Below, piece after piece: positions 33,586-35,759 of a stretch of DNA of 35,759 nucleotides. Source of the stretch: an uncultured Mycoplasmatota bacterium (GTDB taxonomy: Bacteria > Bacillota_I > Bacilli_A > RF39 > UBA660); the NCBI GenBank assembly GCA_900543675.1, contig UQRY01000021.1, positions 1 to 35,759 on the forward strand. Direction: 5' to 3'. Below the pieces are notes generated by a model. The model saw only the letters and a list, made by a program, of their open reading frames with translations, ran no database searches and was not told where the DNA came from. The translations under genes were made by a program, and so were the position numbers. The stretch's first letter is position 1. Every line of letters begins with the position of its first letter.

Positions 33586-33612
33586 ATTATCTTCACCTTA
33601 CCACTACCTAGA

Positions 33613-33641
33613 ATTATACTATAACCCCTATTTGAAAACAA
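33613..33641 (-). promoter_or_regulatory. smc promoter
   Basis: TTGTTT (33636-33641), 17-bp spacer, TATAAT (33613-33618) on the minus strand, 27 bp before the start codon. Confidence 0.65.
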
Positions 33642-33660
33642 GAAAATTTAGACGATTCTT

Positions 33661-33690
33661 CATAAGAAAAAGCACCTCAAAGGTGCCTAC
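33661..33690 (-). terminator. Terminator of the pilin-LRR gene
   Basis: On the minus strand GCACCT (33686-33681), loop TTG, AGGTGC (33677-33672), then TTTTTCTT. It separates the gene from smc. Confidence 0.75.
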
Positions 33691-33778
33691 TTTTCTGAGA
33701 TAGACTCTTGTTCATTTAACGATTAAACAGGAACTAAGACATAACTCATTTGTTGAATATAAATCTAAAAAGCACTAG

Positions 33779-35680
33779 TTATGAAGATTTTACCTCAATA
33801 CTTCCATAAGGATGAGTAATAGTACCCGTTACAAATGTGTTGTTCCCACTTCCTTCTGTAATACTAGTCCAATTAAACTCTTTACCTGTTTTATTAATAA
33901 TAGTATTTAATAATGGGATAGTATTTTTAGATAAGGCGCGTGCTTCTATTACTTCTACCGTAGATGGAATCGTGATTTCTCGTAAAAAATTACTATGAGC
34001 AAAAGCGCCTGCTTTTATTGTAGTAACCCCCTCTGGAATAGTAACATCTATCATCTGATTATAATTAAAAGCATTCCGATCAATTGTAGTTAATTGCACA
34101 CCATTTTTCTTAGCAGGAATAATTACTGAAGTAGAAGCACCACCATAACCAATAAGAGTTGAGTAATCAACTCCGCTCTCCGTACGTTTGTAAATAAATG
34201 CTTGATCATCAGGAAGTAAATTCGTATTAAAAGCTCCTTCACCTATTAAAGTAACACTATCTGGGATTACAACACTAGTCAACTGGCTAGCATAAAAAGC
34301 ATAACCTGTGATGGTCTTTAAAGAAACTCCATTCTTAGTAGCAGGTATAACAACATTTTTATTAGCTCCACCATAACTTACAATTGTTGAATAATCAATT
34401 CCACTCTCCGTACGTTTGTAAATAAATGCTTGATCATCAGGAAGTAAGTTATTATTAAATACATTACCAGATAATTTAACTACACTATCAGGAATATCAA
34501 TAGAAGTTAAGTTATTACCCCTAAATGCTGCACCTTCTAATATTTTTAAAGTACTAGGAAGAGAAACACTTTTTAAACCGCAAGCATAAAATGCATACGA
34601 TTCAATTTTCTCTACGCCTTCTGGAATGATCACTGAATCTAACTTGTAAGCCCTAAATGCACGTTCGCCAATTGTTTTTAATTGAACTCCATTTTTCTCT
34701 TTTGGAATCACTAAATTCTTCTCAGTCCCAGCATAACCAGTTATCGTAGAATAATCGTATGTTCCATCAGCATTCCGTTTATAAAGATAAGCATCTTCTT
34801 CACTAAATAAATTACCAGTAAATACTCCACTTGCTAAATAAGTAACCATCCAAAGATCAGGAAGCTCGGTTAAACGATTAAAACTAAAAGCACCAGCATA
34901 TATACTGCGTAAGCTATCTGGAAAATTTAATTCTGAAATTAGATTATTACGAAATGCCTCATCTTGAATCGTAACTAAAGTATTGGGAAACTGTACACTA
35001 GTAATTTTTAAACCACTAAAACTTGAAGCACCAAGCGTAGTTACTGGATAACCATCTATTTTCGATGGAATGATAACATTTTTACTACAACTATCTTTAT
35101 ATTTTAAAATTGTTACTTGATCATTTTCTACTTTATAATTGAAACATTGTTCAGCTTCTTCCGGACTATATTCAAAAACTGGATCCATTTCATTAGAGGC
35201 TCCATCTTCATCATAAACGATAACTTTATCCCTATTTCCGATCCCTCTACCTACAGATAAAGTTAAATCATCATCCTTGAATACCGATTCTTTAACTAAT
35301 TGATTTTCCTCCGTAATAAATACTTTGTATCCTTTTTGATCAACAGAAGTAACATAGTAATCATAAGTCATTTCATCAAAAGTAACCACAACATAACCAT
35401 CTTGCCAATCGGCGAAAGGACTTTTTTTCGCTTTCTCAACATCTAAATTATTAAAATGAACATAATAGGTAACGTTAGGATCAGTAAAAGCATATTCTCC
35501 TACATTTACCCGATTTCTAATATCATCAATATATAATTTTAAACTATCAATATAGGCACTTCTTTTTGAATCAAAAATAAATCCAGATACCATCGGTACC
35601 GCAATCGCGAGTAAAACTGCCAAAATCACAATTACTGCCAAAAGCTCAATCAACGTAAAACCATTCTTGCTTGTTCTCAT
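33779..35680 (-). CDS. Prepilin-like protein with BspA-type leucine-rich repeats
   Basis: A 633-aa surface protein. The N-terminus KNG-FTLIELLAVIVILAVLLAIAVP is a type IV prepilin motif: cleavage after Gly7, F as first mature residue and E5, followed by the pilin helix. A pseudopilin-like region runs to about 180. The rest is LRR_5/BspA repeats: 'aF....L.sv.iPdsv..Ig.gAF' units alternate with a beta module with Y-x-YSTI.GYGG...vviP.kknGv. One 76-aa module repeats with a 44-bp identical DNA stretch. Such LRRs bind host or cell-surface ligands in other species. The ATG follows AGGGGTG. Its promoter has a G9 tract. Confidence 0.85.
   Translation of the reverse strand: MRTSKNGFTLIELLAVIVILAVLLAIAVPMVSGFIFDSKRSAYIDSLKLYIDDIRNRVNVGEYAFTDPNVTYYVHFNNLDVEKAKKSPFADWQDGYVVVTFDEMTYDYYVTSVDQKGYKVFITEENQLVKESVFKDDDLTLSVGRGIGNRDKVIVYDEDGASNEMDPVFEYSPEEAEQCFNYKVENDQVTILKYKDSCSKNVIIPSKIDGYPVTTLGASSFSGLKITSVQFPNTLVTIQDEAFRNNLISELNFPDSLRSIYAGAFSFNRLTELPDLWMVTYLASGVFTGNLFSEEDAYLYKRNADGTYDYSTITGYAGTEKNLVIPKEKNGVQLKTIGERAFRAYKLDSVIIPEGVEKIESYAFYACGLKSVSLPSTLKILEGAAFRGNNLTSIDIPDSVVKLSGNVFNNNLLPDDQAFIYKRTESGIDYSTIVSYGGANKNVVIPATKNGVSLKTITGYAFYASQLTSVVIPDSVTLIGEGAFNTNLLPDDQAFIYKRTESGVDYSTLIGYGGASTSVIIPAKKNGVQLTTIDRNAFNYNQMIDVTIPEGVTTIKAGAFAHSNFLREITIPSTVEVIEARALSKNTIPLLNTIINKTGKEFNWTSITEGSGNNTFVTGTITHPYGSIEVKSS
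34176..34219 (-). repeat. 44-bp direct repeat in the LRR region, copy 1
   Basis: Identical to 34404-34447; period 228 bp, an exact 76 codons, so expansion or contraction keeps the frame. Confidence 0.85.
34404..34447 (-). repeat. 44-bp direct repeat in the LRR region, copy 2
   Basis: Second copy; encodes the ending LLPDDQAFIYKRTES of the repeated module. Confidence 0.85.
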
Positions 35681-35715
35681 TACTTTACACCCCTAATTAT
35701 TCTTTATTTACAATA

Positions 35716-35745
35716 AGTATACCCCCCCCCACGTAAAAATGTCAA
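35716..35745 (-). promoter_or_regulatory. Poly-G-spacer promoter of the pilin-LRR gene (candidate phase-variable)
   Basis: On the minus strand a perfect -35 TTGACA (35740-35745) and -10 TATACT (35716-35721) are separated by 18 bp, of which the nine next to the -10 box are all G (35722-35730). One fewer G would give the optimal 17 bp. Slippage in such a tract changes spacing and hence promoter strength, as known for porA and other genes. The box ends 36 bp before the ATG. Confidence 0.75.
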
Positions 35746-35759
35746 TAGTGTTCTACTTG

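Overview
The window is AT-rich DNA (about 30% G+C by eye) from a low-G+C Bacillota, most likely Bacilli-related. TGA is used as a stop and tryptophan is TGG, so this is not the Mycoplasma code. Spore-associated genes (dacB-spmA-spmB, yunB, a yutH-like gene) point to an endospore former or a close descendant. The order yutI-like, yutH-like, yutD, yunB recalls the Bacillus subtilis yut/yun region. A short SMC (985 aa) is reminiscent of Mollicutes-like lineages. Species cannot be named from the sequence.

Left end (1-5360): an accessory block, all on the minus strand. It holds a small hypothetical gene, PcfJ-like and PcfK/AcrIIA9-like genes that overlap at a TTGA, a DUF4116-like gene, a stand-alone DnaB/RecA-type ATPase, and a 448-aa protein with a clamp-loader delta-prime-like motif. 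It abuts an intact tRNA-Phe gene. Five TGTCCACA boxes flank that tRNA, and a broken second tRNA-Phe copy shares a 44-bp direct repeat with it. This looks like one edge of an integrated mobile element. No integrase lies in the window.

5077-6142: a ten-gene tRNA operon on the minus strand (Val, Thr, Tyr, Gln, Lys, Leu, Ser, fMet, Asp, Phe) with a consensus promoter and a terminator.

6143-15360: an S1-domain regulator; a 740-bp intergenic region with repeated TTGCAT motifs and hairpins; a NifU-like Fe-S scaffold; YutH-like, coiled-coil, DUF1292, YutD and YunB proteins. Then comes a four-gene operon of poorly known membrane or tail-anchored proteins (296 aa, DUF4234, DUF2752, 465 aa).

15361-25400: ferredoxin, an RluB/RsuA-type pseudouridine synthase, a DinG-type helicase, the dacB-spmA-spmB spore-cortex operon, a secreted HEXXH protein, a lipoprotein, a TrpRS with a Cys pattern for a 4Fe-4S cluster, DUF3603, a small membrane protein, and a 50-aa peptide with a SipW-type signal sequence.

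25400-35759: a P-type Ca2+ ATPase, a membrane-anchored Pro/Thr-rich protein, an M29 aminopeptidase, a Tyr/Asn/Pro-rich small protein, SMC, and a large prepilin-like protein with BspA-type leucine-rich repeats. Its promoter carries a run of nine G in the spacer between the -35 and -10 boxes, the layout of a phase-variable promoter. This is the most striking signal in the window.
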